A stretch of 64,000 bases of DNA from Amblyornis subalaris (taxonomy: Eukaryota > Chordata > Aves > Passeriformes > Ptilonorhynchidae): assembly GCA_018881555.1 (NCBI GenBank), contig JACAXG010000067.1:2947635-3011634 (forward strand), given 5' to 3'. The notes beneath the pieces were generated by a model. The model was not told the origin of the DNA. It did not search any database and was given only the letters and a program-made list of their open reading frames with translations. Below, piece by piece: positions 1 through 13,300 of the stretch. A program made the translations under genes and the position numbers. Each line of letters begins with the position of its first letter. The first letter of the stretch is position 1.

Positions 1-3000
1 TGATTGCTTTTAGTAGTTGTGGTAGCTATTTAATTCTTAAATTCACCGTAACTCCTGGGTATATACTTCTAGGGATTTATTTCTTATTTATTTCTTCATG
101 TCTTCATTCTTAGTACAAGTTTGTAATGTTTATGCAAAGCTATGGTTTTAGGGGAATTTTTGTTAAATTACCTTTTGAGGTTTTAGTGGATTGGTGTTTT
201 TAAAGACTCTGCTGGGAACTTTAAAATAAAACACCCTTTCAGCTTGTGAATGTATATTGCATGCCTTGGACTCTTTTTTTTTTTTTGGTTGTTTTTTTGT
301 CTCCAGGTATGTCTGAGGTAGAGCAAAGGTCAAATGTTAACCATCTCCTCAAGTTACGTTTCAGATTAAGAAGACATGAATGTCAGGAATTTGCAGGATT
401 GAGTTTAGTGAGGCCGGTAATGTCAAAGTATTAGTTGAAAAAGTGAGGAGGGGAAGAAGGGAATGTGGCAAGAGGGAGGGGGATGTTTTGCAGATACTTA
501 CAATACACTTCACCCAGGACAGACAATGTGTTACAAGGGATCACAGAACTGGTGGTGTTGGGATGAAAAAGTGTGTTGTGTGTATTTTGCTTTTAAATTA
601 AAAACCAGTTGTATTAGTTGTGGAATGGTTTGATTTTGAACAAAATTAGCATTTGCTGCTGCTTGGGTGGGTGTAATTTTTTTGTTTGTTCTTACTTTTC
701 GTCAAATGTTTTAACACCTTTGAAAGTCTGCGGTAGTGGAAGTGTAATCGTGGATGCTTAGTTTTTTGTGGTTTTGTGTTTCTTAATTGGGAAGCTTTTC
801 AAGAATTTGCTCATTTTTTGGTTAAATGCATTTGCTGCTTATAATTTAAATGAGTTTATAGATGAGTGCTTTTTACTTTCAAGACCAATCGTCTTCAAAA
901 GATGGAGCTGTCCTTGAAAAGGTGGATTTGTAAAAAGCCATTTATCTCTAGAAGGCTCTTTTTAGTGTTCAGAACTTAATCCTGGCCTCTAAATATTTAA
1001 TCTGTTAATGTTTTATACACATTTGAATTCCTCGATTTTTAGGGAATATTGAATTCGAAGATAGCACTATGGTTGAGTCAGTTCTTGCTGAAATATAAGC
1101 AGATGTCTACTCTTGAAATCATCTGATCCAGGACTTGAAGAACGTGCCAGGAGTTCAGCCCATACAGTCATGTTACATTTAAACCTGCTACTCTGTTGGA
1201 GCAATTTGCTTGTGGATGTGACATCAGCGACAACCAAAACCTGGAGAAAAGATAAAAAGAAGGAACAATTTCCACCCAACTGTTTTAAAGTATGTAGAAG
1301 GAGAACTGCAGAGCTAAGTGAAGACTTGTGAATTTTTTTTTTAAGCTTTAGTACCATTTGCTACAAGATACTTAAATGTGCCTGTAATGAGGCAGAAGGA
1401 ATTGTTATTGGCTGCTTACCCATTTCAGACATTTGGCAGCTGCCAGGGTAGTCCCCATAAAAAGTCCTTCGATAGTCATCTCTTGATAGTAAATAGCAAA
1501 AGGAAAAGGTGTGAAGCTTAGACCTTAGACACTGGAAATCTCTATGCTGTATCTACTGGTAGAGTACTGTATGAGAAATGGGCACATGACTTCCAGATGT
1601 TAATGTCTGGTAGGAGGACTAAGTGTAGTTTGTTTTGAGAACTGAATTAAATGAAAATACGCTGAAGTGTGTGCTTTTTTACTTGAACTTAATTTGAAGG
1701 CAGCCTTAATTCCCAAGTCAGACTTTACTGATTTTATTTTATGCTGCTATGGATTGGTCAAAAAATTTCATTATTTTTGTCTTCAGTTCCTAATTTTGCT
1801 AAAATACCAATTTCTAGCATGGCCTTTGTCAGTACACCCACTGCTTACTGTAATTATTGACTGGAAGTTTACTTGTTTTCATCATATCTAAGTGGGAAGT
1901 TTGGGGAATCCTCTTGAGAAAGTACTTTATAATGCAGTTAAAAGCTACACACGTGTATCCCTTGGCTTCTCACTAAGATCATGCAGCAATACACGACGAC
2001 TAGGATTTGCAGAGTATCTGTGTGACAAGCATGCGTATTGTCTCTTATCGTATAGAAGATGAGCAGGAGTTTTGTGATTGGTTTTCCTCTACAGCTTTTA
2101 GTACAAGAGTCCCATTTCTTCTTTAAATCTGAGAAATTTGCCACTCTTAGTAATAACAAAGCTGTTAAAAATTTCGTAAAGAAAGGCCAAAAAAAGAAGA
2201 GATCCAACCAATATGTAGCAGAAGGAAATGTAGTGTAAGTGAATGCACAGAGAGAACACAGCAGAAAATAATTCATGCAAAGGAGAGAGATTTCTGATTT
2301 TGTCAGTTTTGATTTTATTTCAGTGAACTATCAGATCACATATCCATTGGAACCTGACCTTCATTGGATTTCGTGCATTTGGAATACCTTTGCTTAATAT
2401 ATAGTCTTTATCATATGGTGTGTGATATGAACTGTGACTTTACTGTATATTTATTGATAGAGTAAGAGTTGGAACAGTGAAGCAGTAAAGGTACGTTTGC
2501 ATAGGGCAGCTCACTTTTTGGGGGTGGGTAGCTTTAGCAAATGTTATAGGAAGTACACTTCCGTCCAGAAAAATGTGTGCATTTTAAACAGCCCATCTTT
2601 CTTCGTTCCCCTAATGAATAATAGAGAATCAGTTGGATGTTTTAAAACCATAAAATCTGACTTTTAAAAGATTTTCCTTCGCGTATTTTAAGAGACCTTT
2701 TCAAATGCATCTGATTACGTGTTTGTGTGGACATTTTTTTTTTTCCAAAGTTTTTGCTTCTGCACGTTTTTTTAGATGCATCTTTGGACTTGTGCTTGAA
2801 TGCTTCTTTGCACAGAACTTTGAATCACAGAACATTTTGCCTGAATCATCTCAGAAAGGAAGTATTGATCTCTCTTGTTGCCAAAGTGTAAGAAAAGTAA
2901 CAGCCAAGTGGGCCCTGAGATTTCCAGTTTGGGAGGACATTGGGGACAGGGCATGAAAGAGAAATCAGGCAGCCGCACTGGCTCTGTAAATGCATAGAAA

Positions 3001-3065
3001 TGTTGATTGAAGAAGTCCTTTGGAAGTCTCAGAGCAGTACTTTGAGGTCAGCCTTGGCTTTGTCA

Positions 3066-3355
3066 TACTGAGGCTTGAAAAACTTTAAGGATGGAGGTTC
3101 CACTGTCTCTCTGAGTAGCCTGACCCAGTGCTGTGCTGCTGCTCTCTTACTGAAATATTGTTCCTAGTATCCAGTTGATGCATTTTGTACCCTTTGGTTT
3201 ATCATTTGCTTCTGAGAGCAGCCTGGCTTTGTAACTAACCTTCAGATAGTTTGTGGTTGCTATTAAATTGCTCCATGACTTCCTCTTCAGCAGACTGAAC
3301 AAGCCCTTCTTCATGTGCTCTCGCTCTATAGACCCTCTCTAGTTTCTTTTCCTGC
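3066..3355 (-). mobile_element. CR1 LINE fragment (3' region, degenerate)
   Basis: Read on the minus strand, this matches the familiar bird CR1 3' region. The + strand shows the antisense phrases 'aaggatggaggttccactgt' and 'cagactgaacaagccc', which correspond to CR1 blocks just upstream of the 3' UTR. It is heavily diverged and has lost the terminal octamer repeat, so both edges are approximate. The fragment is old, non-coding and lies antisense to PAWR. Confidence 0.7.
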
Positions 3356-6027
3356 TGTTTACATCATTTCCTATTTTCAGAAATTACTCTGATTTTTGTA
3401 CTTTAATCAAANGTTTTAGTATGAGTAAAGGGAGTATAAAGCATTATTTATTATTTTCGTTGGTTTTCTTAGTCTTTGTCAGTGAGCCGAAGCATATCTG
3501 AGAAAAGTGTCTTTGTTGGTTCTCCTTCCTGGAGTTACTGGTCATCAGAAGCATATCAGAGAGAATGTAGGTTGGTTTTTTTTTTTAATTAACAAAAAAG
3601 AAACAAAGAATTATCTGTGTCTCAAGGTAACTTTCTCAGAAGCTAGTAAAAGTTTACATTTTTCTCGGATCCTCTTCTTTCCAGATGTTTCAGGGGCCTA
3701 GGGCCCTTAATTAATTCAACTGTTCTTTCAAAAATGAAATCAGTATGAATCTCGAAACGATATGTCCAATGCAGTAATTGTAAGTAGGAAATATTTTTTA
3801 GGTTGTTCCTCATTCTTTAAACTGAAGCATTTTAATTGCAAACAGAACCAGAAGTATTTCTAGTAACANAAATACTCAGTGTTTATTTGGATAGATATGT
3901 ATTCACGTATTTCCAGTATTTTAGAGAATTCTGCTACTGCTTACAGGAGCCATCTAGGAGACTTACAACCTTGGTGAATTATGGAATGTACTTACAAATG
4001 TGTCTGTTCTCCAGTTACAGATAGTTTAAATTTGAATGTGAAAACAGCATTAAATGTTTATTCTGACTAATAGAAAAAATTTCATTACTTTTCAAATCCG
4101 TCCCAATATCTTAATCATCTGATAGTGCTTGTTTTTGTAAAAGCTATATATTGGCTTTGTGCTGATAAAAAAATACTCCACTGTTGTAAGAAGAATAGAT
4201 GTTCTTTTAAAAAGTTTTAAGAAATGTTTAGCGATAGAATGGATTGCATAGTGGGTTTTTTTGCAGGATGGTTTTGCAAGCTGAGTGATACTACTGTTTG
4301 TGAATCACTTAGCTTAGTGTTTTCAAGAATGGTGTTTTATTTCTTTGGTTTCTGTTCAGAAAGCCAAATTCTAAATTGTGTGTCCAGTGAAATGGATTGG
4401 GTTTTTTAAGCTTCCCTTAATGGGCAATATGAATCCTCGAATATGTACTTTTTGGTCATGAAGTTCTTCTTTGTTCATAGGTTGAAAATCAGGTTCGTGC
4501 TTTGATTTTGATTTGATTCTTTAGTCAGGCTGTTATTAAACTTACATGTGGACAATGTGAAAATAAACTCTGTTATTGCTTTGTTAATCAGAATGGTGTG
4601 AAACAGCTGGTTTGTAAATCAAGCACTTTATTCAGTTGTGGAGCCAAATTTGAACAGTTTGGGGAAAGTTCAAAATAATGTTGTCATTTTAATACTGGTT
4701 AATATTCTGTTTTTATTCATCTATAAAACGTGCCAGGGAACAAGAGCTGACTATTGAGATGCTTAAAAGTATTTTCCTTTGACACTTTGAGGGAATTTTT
4801 CAAGGGGCATATTCAAGTTGGCTCTGTTTTCCAGTAGTGGATAACTGTGATGTCCATAATCTAAAATTTGCAGATGGGATAAAGCTCAATAGTGTTCAAT
4901 AATAATAGAATAGTCATAAAGTCCGTTTGATTTTATCATTGTCTCCTCAAATGAAGCTAAATAGCATGTTCTTCCCCCCTCAACTCTTTCTTTCTTCATG
5001 ACTTATATATATGTGAGATATGTAGTTTGATTTCTTAAATATNTTGCTATTAAACTAAAGGTTCTGTGAGAATCCCTGGGAATCGGCTGTTTCCCAAGAA
5101 TGTGACTCCTGAAAGATGGTCTGTTGTAACATGCTGGTTCTGCAGCCATGATGTGCTGCATGTCAGAGTAAATTAGAGCACAGCTTATTCATTCCCCTGC
5201 TACATCCCAGGAGTTGGGATTTTGAATACCCATTACTCCTTATTCTTCAGACTTCATTAATATGTTTTGGACCATAAGTAAAGTTCTAGGTCACTGGCCC
5301 TTTCCCCGTTAGTGTTAATGGAGCCCTTTTTAAATCTACTGGAATGTGAAGAATGAAGTTTTACTTCCCTTTTTGGGAACTCCTAATTTTTGCCAGTTGT
5401 ACAATTACTTCAAGCTTCTGCATTGTTTTAAGGAATAAAGAAGTATCACTAATTTATTTACTATGTATAATTAGAATTTACAACACAAAGAAATGACATT
5501 TAAGCCTTAGCCTTTGAGGAAACTAATTACCATGTATATGAAGATTCCCTAGAAGATGGGAACTGAATGCTGAGATTTGTTTTAATGAGGCTGGTGTAAG
5601 TTCCTTTTTTTATGTTAAGGCCTGTCTTTATTCTGATGCCCTACTCACAAGCTGAACAGAAAAGTGAGATTTGAGTGAACAACTAAGAAATTATTTTAAG
5701 CAAGCATGTCTCAGATCATATTGAGAAAAAATCAGGAGTTGAATTTCAAATTGAGATGTACCATTCTAATACTTAATGTAAAATTGTCTTTTCAAATATC
5801 AGTTTAAAACAGCAGCTTCAACTTCAAATATAGTAGGATTTTGCAGTTACATTCCACAGTAGTTTTGAGAAGTACAAACAGGTTTAACTTGGTGTAGAAA
5901 CTACACTGCAATCAGTATTTTTTGCTTCCCCAAAACCCCCTCACATTATCTTATTAAAATGAACTTTGCATGTTGATGGTTGTGGTTTTTCAAGGAAAAG
6001 ATCAGAAGGAGTGAGAATGTTCTCTTT

Positions 6028-6029
6028 TG

Positions 6030-6072
<43 letters not shown>
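6028..6072. repeat. (TG)n microsatellite
   Basis: About 22 TG dinucleotide units with a single C interruption near the left end. The tract produces spurious Cys/Val and Thr/His open frames on the two strands, which are not genes. It is likely to vary in length between individuals. Confidence 0.97.
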
Positions 6073-6073
<1 letters not shown>

Positions 6074-7320
6074 TGTATCCAAGTTACTATCCGTAACCCA
6101 GGTTTTGTTCTGCAGCAAGCTAATTTAAATCCTCCTAGGAATGCACAATATCCTTGCCAAAGGGTTTCACCAAGCAGTTGAATGCTGTGTTTCAAAATAG
6201 GCATTCTTTACAAATACTTCTATTAAAATTTTGTCTGTAAGAATAGTCTATAGCAGCACATGTGCTTTGTGGCAAATAGAGGTAAATGTTTAGTCTGTGC
6301 TGTTGAATAATTAAAAGCTCAGCATGGGTAGCTTTGCCAGGAGTGTTGCTCAGCAGAGGGTGGCATATGAAGAAAACCACAATTTAAAGCTCTGTAGGAG
6401 AGTAATAAATAAAACAAACCATTGGATTGATTAAAAAGAAAAACAAAAAAATTACAATTCTTGTCTCTTTCTTTAAGAGTTTATAAATAAGTCATNTATC
6501 AAAGCCAGCAGAGTCAGATAAATCCTCAGTGTTTCCAGCGCTTGGCTCCACACACAGATAGATGGCTCAACCAGTAGTTTTCAGATCTTTCCTCTGGCAG
6601 TGCACAGCGGCATCTGTTACTGAGAACTGTGACCACTGCGGATTGGGTTGGACCTGCCCTGCTCTCAGTAGAACCTGCATTTAAGATCCTCAAGGGACTG
6701 GCTGCTTTAGATTTGGGGTTATGGTCAGTCATCAGCCATGATGGTGTTCGGATTGGGTTTTGTGCCTCTTGCTTCCTATCTCGCTTAAAGTAGAGTTACT
6801 CATAGTGGGTGTGTGGTTAGCCCATTACAATGCAAAATAAGGGTGTTATTTCAAACAGCAGGTTTGGATACTTTAAATGAATCCTTTCAGTTCCAAGGTC
6901 TGGTAGCATGGGCATGGCCGAGTGCTACATTTCATTTGGAGGGCCTGTCTCACTCAAATGTCCAATTTTTTTCCTCAAACAATTTTTTAGTCATAATCTA
7001 AGTCATGTTGTTGTGTCTTTCTGGTTAGATTGGTCTTATTATGCTACATTGATGAGCACTTGCCATTAGGAGTACATGTTGAAATATTTCTGTTTTGTGC
7101 CTGGTGGAGACAAGTGGAAGTACTCATGTCAAAAGAGGGTTTTTTTAGGGAGTTGGTTCATTTCCAATGAGGATAAACATTTGAAAATTATCATGTCCAG
7201 ATAACTTGCTCTCAAAGCAGTTGTCCAAAATAGTCTCTGGTCCGGTAGTACTAATTTCTAAGAAGCCTTGGAATACTGGAGGTGTTTTCACAGAATTTGA
7301 GTCTAAAATTGCGATTATAG

Positions 7321-7363
7321 TAAAAAAAGCAATTTTTTAATTTTTAATTTTTTAAATTTTCTA
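7321..7363. repeat. A/T low-complexity patch
   Basis: Alternating short A and T homopolymer runs with almost no G or C. No function can be assigned. Confidence 0.8.
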
Positions 7364-10300
7364 AGTGCATAAATCCAGATCAGCAGATGTTAGCTAGATA
7401 TGAGTCAGTTCGAGGTAAATTAGTGGGAGATCTATTTTATTTAATTTTCTTGACTAATGAACAGGCAGTGTAATTTAGCAGATTTTTTTTTTCCCTAGTA
7501 TTATAACTGAGACCATCATAGAAGTCTATTGTAGTTATCTTATGAATAGCTTGTGTTAGCAGAAAGGCAGAGGTTGTAAGAAAGGTAGTAATTTTGATTA
7601 AACTATGAGGTAAATTGGATATGAATCACAGTTTGTTCAGAAGATCTGATATACTAATAGTAATTGAAGTTAATACTATGAGGGAGTCAATTGGATAAGG
7701 TCAAGAAGGGAAGAGTGTAATTTAGGAACTGATGTTCTGTGCTTAAAAAAAAAAAAGCACCTGTAATCAAAGTGACATAAGAGCAGTTGTCCTCATTCAG
7801 GGGAAACACTCCAAACATCCCAACATCCTTTCTTGGCAGAGATGAGTTGGAATGTGTTTGAAAGCAAAGCAGGTGTGGAACAACATTTTTTATTTCCTTT
7901 TTTTTTACCGTTACCTTCTCAGATTTGAACTATATTTTGCTTAGGGGAGTTCTTGATATGCGCGTCTGTCTTCTGCTGAAGAGCCAGAGTCCTGCAATCC
8001 CGTACGTGTTGGAAGGTGTGAAAGCAGAATTGCCCTGCTGCTTATGCTTGTTTCTCCTAGTTTGCTGTGCAACTGCAGGTGTTTTTCTGTGGGATATATG
8101 CATGAAGATTGGTGGGGATAAATATGTTCTTGGTGTGGTTTGTTATCCTTATTTGTTGTTTCTGTTGCCACTTCAACTCTTCCTGCAAAGAGTTTGCTGT
8201 TAAAAAATCCTAGAAAATGAGGCTGCAGGGAGGCTTAAAGAACCGCCTAGTTTGTGGTGGTTCTTGTCCCAACGGGATTCTTGCACCTGTATTACTCCTG
8301 ACATTTATCTTATGTTGTTGCGTTCTTTAAAATCTCTAGTGATGAAGTTTGCTTTTCTAGGCAAACTGCTCTATGCCCCTTTTTTAGATGTGGCTTTTTG
8401 TACATGGGATTTTTTTCTGTAATGTATTTGTTTTTGCAACAAAATCTTATTAGGTTGAATGCAATGCATAAGTGAATCAGTCTGCATCCTATCTGAAAGG
8501 TATGTTTTTGTTGTCACTAACCCAGTTGGTTGTTTATAAAGTGAACTGAGATTTTGGGAGAAATTCTTTCTTACAACGTTTTGTATCAGTAATGAATGAC
8601 TGTGAAAGCCTTTGTGGATGTTTGATATGAGAATGCATAGATGTACCTGTGTCTTGCTTCCCTCTCCACATTTTAAAAATAGTCTTCAAACACAAACCAT
8701 GAATTGAAAAGGAGCTACAAAAGAGAGTCAGAGCCTTTCATTACCTTAACTCCATTTAATAAGATACTCCACTTAATAGAAATAAAGATAGCCAGAAAAA
8801 TCCTAGGCCACACTTATATTCCAGGCATAAACTACTACAGCAAAATTATCAATACCTTCTTCTTATCTTTTCAAACCATGTCACAAGTACAGTTAAAAAA
8901 AAAAGGCATGGAAGTGTGTATGTGTACAAAGCTACTTATTTTAACAAAAAAGAGTTGCCTGTTAAAAAATGTGGAAAATTTTGCTTAAAGCAGAAATAAG
9001 AGAATACTAAAACCCTAGCAGCATAGGGCATAGTGCAGTAGCTGTGTTATGATCCTTTGTGTTGTTGTTTTCAATAGATATTTTTTCCTAAAATGACTTG
9101 CATATGTTAGCAGGAGAAATTACTAATGTGAGGAATGCTATGTATACAAGGTATATATATTTCAGTGTGTTTTTGTAGATCTGTGCCAAGAGAGGGGGTA
9201 ATTCAGTACAGATTCCTCAGGGAGTTAGGCCAGGTCCTTGTGCTGTCACTTCTGTTTGTGTACCTGTTGTAATAACAGGGCAAGTGGCAGGTTTGAAGAT
9301 TAACATTTTCAGGATTAATTTACAGTGGAATCAGTTCCTGTACAGGTAAACATTGTGCCAAGACAGAAGGATGGGCAGTGCAGGCCTCAGGGTGAACAGA
9401 AGATGAGGCTGGGCTGTTTGACCAGTCTGTAGGTATTTCTGGATTCATGCTGTTTGTGGTGGACAAGGTTAAGTCCAGTTTATTAGGGCATGTTAATCCA
9501 CTGTCTTTGACTCCTGATGGGCTTTTTTATCTAAGGAATGGTAACACAGGGCTGTGCCGTGATGTGGCATGGTGGTGAACCTTCCAGTAGTTGGATGGAT
9601 GAGCTCTGCAGCCCTGTAGTAGTCCTCNTGTTTCTGCGTAGAGTAATAGCAGCTGTGCAGGTTACGGGGGAAAACTCTTCTGTAGCACATGCAGCCTGCA
9701 GATTCAAGAACTCACCTTGGCCTTGTGTCAGAGCTCTGAAGTCTGAATCAGTAGTTTGTTTCCCTTTGAAAACAGATGGTGTTTAATATTATCAGGGACA
9801 CTATATCCCAAAATAGTTAATGTTGTTAAATGTTAGTATGTGCTTTTAGAGGAATACTTCACTATTTCTCTGGTTTGAATTGCTGAGGTTTTAATTTTGT
9901 GAGAGTTCAACCTGTTCCATGTCCAGACTGCTTTAGATCCTAAAGGATCCTTTAGATCCTTTTACCTGACTTGCCTGTGCTGGTCCTGGCACCCATTTGA
10001 TCCTGTAGTTAGCTAGACCAAGGTGTACAGAATACTGTTCACTTTTTATAAAGGTAGCATTCTGTTAGGAAATTACCCTGACATGACTTGCCAATGTCAG
10101 GGGAGGTGATGCAGAGGACTGGTAGATGCCCTTGGGCAGGAGCAGGAAAGAGGAAGAGTTGGAGTATGGCTAAATGGACACTTGCTAATTTAAGCTGTTG
10201 TGGAACCTCAGTGCTTGTCCATCATGTTGTTAAATTTCTTAAGAATCTTGAGGGAGGGAGAAGTCTTGTTTTCCTTGCTGGCAAAAGTAATTGCAGGGGG

Positions 10301-13300
10301 ACGTGAAAATAAAAAATAGGAAGTAAAAATAAAATCAAAGTAGTACAGAGTTATTTCAGTGTTGAAATAAAGTTTGGCTCAACTTTAGGGTGAAGATTCA
10401 GTTCTGTTTGCATCTAGAGTAGTTTCCTTTCTTTAAATTGTCTAGTGCCCTCATACAGTTAGTCATAGATACATAAGAAAACTTTGTGTTTCCACATTAT
10501 TTTAATATTATTTGTAAGACTTTTGGGTTCCTTGCTCTTCCAGATATACAGACAAGAATAATGTGGCAAGGAAGGGGAAGAGTTTTAAATATTTACTGAA
10601 TGGAAAGCTATATATATATAAAGCCTTCTGCTATTTTTTGTTTCTTTTAATGCAGGTACTAAAAGCTTCATGCCTACCCTATTACTTCTATTGTATCAAG
10701 AGATTATTTTCTAACCTAAAGCAATGTTACTTTCCATTTAAGGAAGAATGCGTGCAGGAGCCAGTGGTATTTACTAACTGCGCCTGTAAAAACATTCCTT
10801 TTCACCCTCGAATGCTCACTCAGCCTTCTGTTTTCCAAGCGACATTATTACAGGCTTTGGCTTGTAGTCTGAGAAATTAAAAGCTTGTTTTAATAACGTG
10901 AACAGCAGAATCCTCATTCCTGACTCCTCCTTGGGTACTTCTTCATTTGCTTTCCTCTGGCTTGGATTGGACTACAAGTGTAGCAGTGGCTGGGGGATTT
11001 ATTTTGTTGTTTGTGTATGTGTGTGCCCTCCTGTTTACAACATGAAGACCCCTAATGAAGCATCAATTTATATTTGAAAGGGTTTTTTGTCATTAAGATT
11101 CTTTAAATCGAGAGAAAAAAGTCTGTTTTTAACTACCTGTGATAGGTAATTACACGAGATGAATTGAGTGGAGTCCCATTTCCAGTGTTGGCAGCTCATA
11201 GGAATTCCTCTCCTTGTCCTCTTTGGTCAGAGTGACAAGCTGTCGGGTTGAGCACAGCAATGGCTCGGGGCTGCTCCATGGTAATGGAGGGAATGCTGCT
11301 ACCTTGTGTTACCTACAGGATGCATGTAATTGTTCACCTTTCTTTCACTGAGGAATGATAAAGCTTGAATTACCTTGTGTTTACCACAGTTTGGTCTCCA
11401 GAAAACAATGCATGTGAACAGTTACCATGACGAACACGACACATGTTAATTTGTGCATCAGTCTTAACCTTAACCTCATGCTTTCATCCCACTCAATAGA
11501 AAAGGGAGGGGAAGGGGTGTAGCCCTTCTGTTCTGTGCCTCAGCAAGGGACACCCTTGCCAGTGCCTTGGGTCTGGAGCACAGAGCAAATCCACATCAGC
11601 TTGTGGCAAAATTTCCCAGTCACCATTAATGGGCAGATTTCTGAGTACTTTAGAAAAGAGGACTTTACCCAGTATTCCTGTTCTGCGGTTGAGAAATGCA
11701 TGTTACAAGTAATGTTATGAGTCAAGATAATAAATACCTTTTAAGCTGAAATCTTAATGATTTTCGTGAGCTGTCTGGTCTAAAAAGGTAGATGTGGTGA
11801 CATACAAATAATGGATTGATGAAGACCTGGTCAAGACTTACATTATATTGTATGCAAGTAACTCTATAGTCAAAATACCCCAAAACTTTATCAGTCACTC
11901 AGCNGTTAAAAGAACAGTAATGGAAAATTGCCTTTTTTGTATAAACTCTTTCTGCACTTATGAATATAAGCTTTTATTTATCTAGCATTTTCCCTACTTT
12001 ATTTATTTATGCTTTATTCTGGTTTGATTTCCTGTAGAAAAACCATTGCTCTCTTATGCAATGAGTTACAGTAGTGTGAGGTTCCAGTGAGTGCTGTTGT
12101 TTTGAACCAGCTGCGTGACGTGACTCATTCCTCCCATTATGATTCTATACTACACTTCCTCACACCTGGATGGATTTGGTTTTGTGTCTTTGCATGTTGT
12201 TCTCTGTTCTGAGGTCACCATATTCCAATGCTACTTTTGTACGGAGGTACTTGAATTTGCTATTTTGTGGACTCAGTGTGCATGTGAAATACTCTTTACT
12301 AGTGAAGTCTGGTCTATAAGCATGTTCCCATCCTGAAGTCCTAGTTTTTCTTACCTACTGGAAGTGGAGTATGTCCAGCTCTGTCTTAGACCTGGTAATC
12401 AAAATGTGAAAGTTTCTGGATGCATGCTGCAGGGGAAATTAGGCAGTGTACTCCAACTGTGACAGAAGACCACAAAAAAAGTACCTTGTGTAGTTTTGTT
12501 TCTCAGACCGATTGAAACAGATGTGTCCTTTGCTTGCTTATTTTTGCTGCTGTAATATCTGTTTATTTGAGTAGCTCCCTCTCACCAGGCATTATCTACG
12601 TGTTCTTTCTGTGAGCCTTTCCCACAGCTCTTTCTATCTCCCACGCTTTCTCCTCGTCACTCCTAAGTCAATACCATGGTTCCCTCCATTTCTCACAGAG
12701 CTTTTGAATGGGAAGAGTCAAACACCTGCTGAGCTGGCTCAGAGCTGTATACAGCGTTGACTGCTTAGGTGGAAGGGTAACTGCCTGTTTTGTCTAGTCC
12801 GTGAATTACTGTGACAACTAATCTCCATATTTCACTTTTAGCAAACTTGAATCAACCCCCTCACACTTGTGCAACTTTCATACCTTAAAGATACGAATCT
12901 ATTACTAAATATTAATTACTGTCTGGAACACAACACACACCCCATCACTAGTGACTTCAAAAAGATACGGGTAAAAAAGAGCTGCAATTTCTGAGCTGCA
13001 GTTTCCATAAGAAGCAGGGATACAAGTGGTGGTAACAGAAGACTTTTGATGGTGTTAGCATGTGAGATTGCACTATGAGAACCTGGACTGGATTTTCATC
13101 AGGATCCTTGGACATTGATACATTAATTAAAAAAGTGTTGGTAATGTCCATGAGGAAGAGCACTTCCGTCCAAATACAGAGCTAAAGAGTGATTTTGGAA
13201 GTCTAGGTTGGGAAACAGCTTCACAGAATTGTCACTGGGATTAATTTGTAGGTATAAGGTGTCATCCCAACAAATAGTTACAAGATTGACTGCAGCAACA

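Noticed and set aside
5941..6204. Frames with long Thr-His or Cys-Val runs
   Set aside because: They are translations of the TG microsatellite.
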